Shown: one piece after another, positions 62,631 to 64,000 of the stretch
How positions within the stretch are numbered: position 1 is the stretch's first letter
How the letters are laid out: every line of letters starts with the position of its first letter
Source: Lachnospira sp. UBA3790
GTDB lineage: Bacteria > Bacillota > Clostridia > Lachnospirales > Lachnospiraceae
NCBI GenBank assembly: GCA_002369135.1
Contig: DFEY01000002.1
Coordinates: forward strand, 1-64,000
DNA length: 64,000 nucleotides
Direction of reading: 5' to 3'
The notes under the pieces: model-generated
The model's database searches: none
Seen by the model: the letters and a program-made list of their open reading frames with translations, nothing else
What the model was told of the DNA's origin: nothing
Program-made: the position numbers and the translations under genes

Positions 62631-62768
62631 TTATCCGTTAATTAAATCGTTAATATCATCTCCGTCGCCGTCCTTAAAGTCATCCAATTCACCACTATCT
62701 TTAAGTGTAGTGATTGAAGCATCAATTAAAAGGATTTCAGCTTCTGGATCTTTATAAAACTTTTTCAT
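62631..62768 (-). CDS. Candidate precursor peptide A (45 aa)
   Basis: 45 residues, starts MKKFYKDPEAEILLID and ends GDGDDINDLING. It is strongly acidic in the second half. The leader YKDPEAE matches the YxxP(x)E pattern of the second peptide and resembles leader motifs bound by PqqD-like RREs. A strong AAAGGAGAG site lies 6-7 nt before ATG. It has its own promoter and terminator. The C-terminal motif recurs inside the downstream lipoprotein. Precursor status is inferred from context. Confidence 0.75.
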   Translation of the reverse strand: MKKFYKDPEAEILLIDASITTLKDSGELDDFKDGDGDDINDLING

Positions 62769-62814
62769 AACTATCTCTCCTTTTCACAATATAGTTATCT
62801 CAAACATCATAGTT

Positions 62815-62843
62815 ATAATAACATACGTTTATTTATATTGCAA
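62815..62843 (-). promoter_or_regulatory. Promoter of candidate precursor A
   Basis: Minus strand -35 TTGCAA (62843-62838), 17-bp spacer, -10 TATTAT (62820-62815). It lies in the gap between the two peptide genes. Confidence 0.55.
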
Positions 62844-62847
62844 CAAT

Positions 62848-62973
62848 TTACCCAATTAATGGTCCAAAACCTCCACCGTGTTCTGTCTCGTCATCGTCAC
62901 TGTGAACATCAAAACCACTCTTCATATTATCTGCAAAGTACAATTCCATCGTAGGATCTTCATATTCTTTCAT
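62848..62973 (-). CDS. Candidate precursor peptide B (41 aa)
   Basis: 41 residues, starts MKEYEDPTMELYFADNMK and ends GGGFGPLIG, with FDVHSDDDETEH between. It shares the MK..Y.DP..E leader with peptide A and its C-terminal motif with the end of the lipoprotein. GGAGG lies 5-6 nt before ATG. It is 60 nt after the stop of a large surface protein gene and may have a separate weak promoter there. Confidence 0.75.
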   Translation of the reverse strand: MKEYEDPTMELYFADNMKSGFDVHSDDDETEHGGGFGPLIG

Positions 62974-63033
62974 AACAATTCCTCCATTATCAAGTAAATG
63001 TTTTAGATTTTAGAACTTATAATTATGTGCTTA

Positions 63034-64000
63034 CTAGTTTTGTGGGAATTCGCCTGGAGTTCCTTCTACTGTAGTTCCATCTAAAGTTACATAGAATGGT
63101 GTTACGTTCCATGTAGAATTAGTTCCAGCGTCAGTCATTCCTCTTACAGTATAAGTAAAGAAGTAACTTGATTCATCACTGAATACTGAAGGGCTAACGC
63201 TTTCTCCAGCAGCTGTAATCTTAGAATATAGCTTCTCTGTAGTCTTTGTCTTTTCGGTAATAACAGCATCACCATATGTTCCAGTGAACTTAAATCCAAC
63301 TTGATCATAATTCATGCTATCTACTGAACTCAAGAAACGTACTGCTGATCCATCTTCTGCTACCTGGAATTTAGTTCCCAGCACTGCTTCGTCAATAAAT
63401 TTAGCATAAGCAACACCTTCTGTATCTGTGTATGCTGTAGTACATGTATCATCTGTGTACCATCCAGCAAAGATTTTTCCTGTCTTTGTAGGATATGTAT
63501 ATGGTGTGGTTGACTTGTATTCAGATACATCATAGTACCCTTCTACTGCTTCTCCAAACACGGCTAACTCGTAAGGTGAAATACCGTAAGCTTCAGCATT
63601 TCCACTCCATCCAGTTACAACTATCTTAACGTATCTAGCGTTTGCAACAATATTCTTAGTTAGTTTAACAATTGCTTTGTTATTATCCAATCCAGAAACT
63701 GTAGCTGCAGGTGTAGTATCATAAACACCGTCTAAACCTGCTGTATAAATCTCATAAGATGTAGCATTTGAAGCTTCCCAGCTTACTAATACTTTATCTA
63801 CTGAATAATAGCCTTGTAGGTCGACAGCAAACCATGTATTATCAACTGCTTTGTTTGCTTGCCATCTAGAATCTTTATTACCATCACAGATGTTTCCGGC
63901 TGTATTTTCATTATTTCCTTCCGCTACTAATGGAGTCTTCTGATAAGCTAAGTTTTCTGATGTGTTAATCTTAGCCAAATACTCTTGTGCTTCTCTTTCC
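63034..64000 (-). CDS. Large extracellular protein with F5/8 type C domain (5' end outside window)
   Basis: At least 322 codons are visible and the frame is open to the window edge, so the start is missing. Visible parts: an F5/8 type C (discoidin/CBM32-like) carbohydrate-binding domain (NLAYQKTPLVAEGN through YELAVFGEAVEG), an InlB/Flg_new-type repeat (KTGKIFAGWYTDDTC, then AYAKF), and a C-terminal beta domain (AVRFLSSVDSMNYDQVGFKF). Probably the tail of a secreted glycoside hydrolase. Stop TAG 60 nt before peptide B. Confidence 0.85.
   Translation of the reverse strand, partial: EREAQEYLAKINTSENLAYQKTPLVAEGNNENTAGNICDGNKDSRWQANKAVDNTWFAVDLQGYYSVDKVLVSWEASNATSYEIYTAGLDGVYDTTPAATVSGLDNNKAIVKLTKNIVANARYVKIVVTGWSGNAEAYGISPYELAVFGEAVEGYYDVSEYKSTTPYTYPTKTGKIFAGWYTDDTCTTAYTDTEGVAYAKFIDEAVLGTKFQVAEDGSAVRFLSSVDSMNYDQVGFKFTGTYGDAVITEKTKTTEKLYSKITAAGESVSPSVFSDESSYFFTYTVRGMTDAGTNSTWNVTPFYVTLDGTTVEGTPGEFPQN

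Overview
The window looks like the chromosome of an AT-rich Gram-positive anaerobe of the class Clostridia, most likely a member of Lachnospiraceae. The basis is the 5' part of a 16S rRNA gene at the left edge, Firmicutes-type ribosomal operons (zinc-form S14 and L36, adenylate kinase with a zinc lid), a class III anaerobic ribonucleotide reductase, an ECF vitamin transporter with an FMN riboswitch, strong AGGAGG ribosome binding sites, and several secreted lysine-rich surface proteins. Genus and species cannot be fixed from the sequence alone. Almost everything reads on the minus strand; only two protein genes (an SDR at 16.8 kb and a cytidylate-kinase-like gene at 29.7 kb) clearly read on the plus strand.

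Layout: 1-0.9 kb, 5' end of 16S with its promoter and two tRNA-Ser genes; 0.9-5.2 kb, a tRNA-modification operon (tsaE-tsaB-rimI-rnz-tsaD-ispD); 5.2-8.6 kb, ribU under an FMN riboswitch, and hom-lysC; 8.6-14 kb, prfB, a DUF3800 gene wedged between secA and prfB, secA and hpf; 14-29.7 kb, mixed housekeeping (membrane phosphoesterase, NlpC/P60 wall hydrolase, SDR, tandem beta-helix protein, nrdD with NrdR boxes, MATE pump, MgtE, Fe-S aldo-keto reductase, phosphatase, nitrilase); 30.3-30.6 kb, a compact candidate type I toxin locus; 30.6-38.5 kb, purC, a four-gene cell-surface operon and a GH16 beta-glucanase; 38.6-43 kb, rplM-rpsI, truA and the ECF energising module; 43-59.5 kb, the alpha, spc and S10 ribosomal operons; 59.5-64 kb, an accessory region.

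The most unusual part is 60.5-63.0 kb. Two short acidic peptides (45 and 41 codons) share a leader of the form MK..Y.DP..E. They precede a lipoprotein that carries copies of BOTH peptide C-terminal motifs separated by a Ser/Lys/Gly linker, an HPr-kinase-like ATPase translationally coupled to that lipoprotein, a PqqD-like (RRE) protein and a soluble S26-type peptidase. This looks like a RiPP-like peptide modification and processing cassette; its product and chemistry are unknown. A second set of unusual signals is a group of intergenic elements built from nested inverted repeats (13.3, 22.9-23.1 and 59.6 kb), two of which share the same three-hairpin plan and the same apical sequence.

Functional links visible here: TsaB, TsaD and TsaE supply three of the four t6A synthesis proteins; RibU (S component) can use the EcfA1-EcfA2-EcfT module encoded 35 kb away; hom and lysC form an aspartate-family pair; the 31.6-36.0 kb operon and the 15.1 kb gene provide peptidoglycan-active enzymes.
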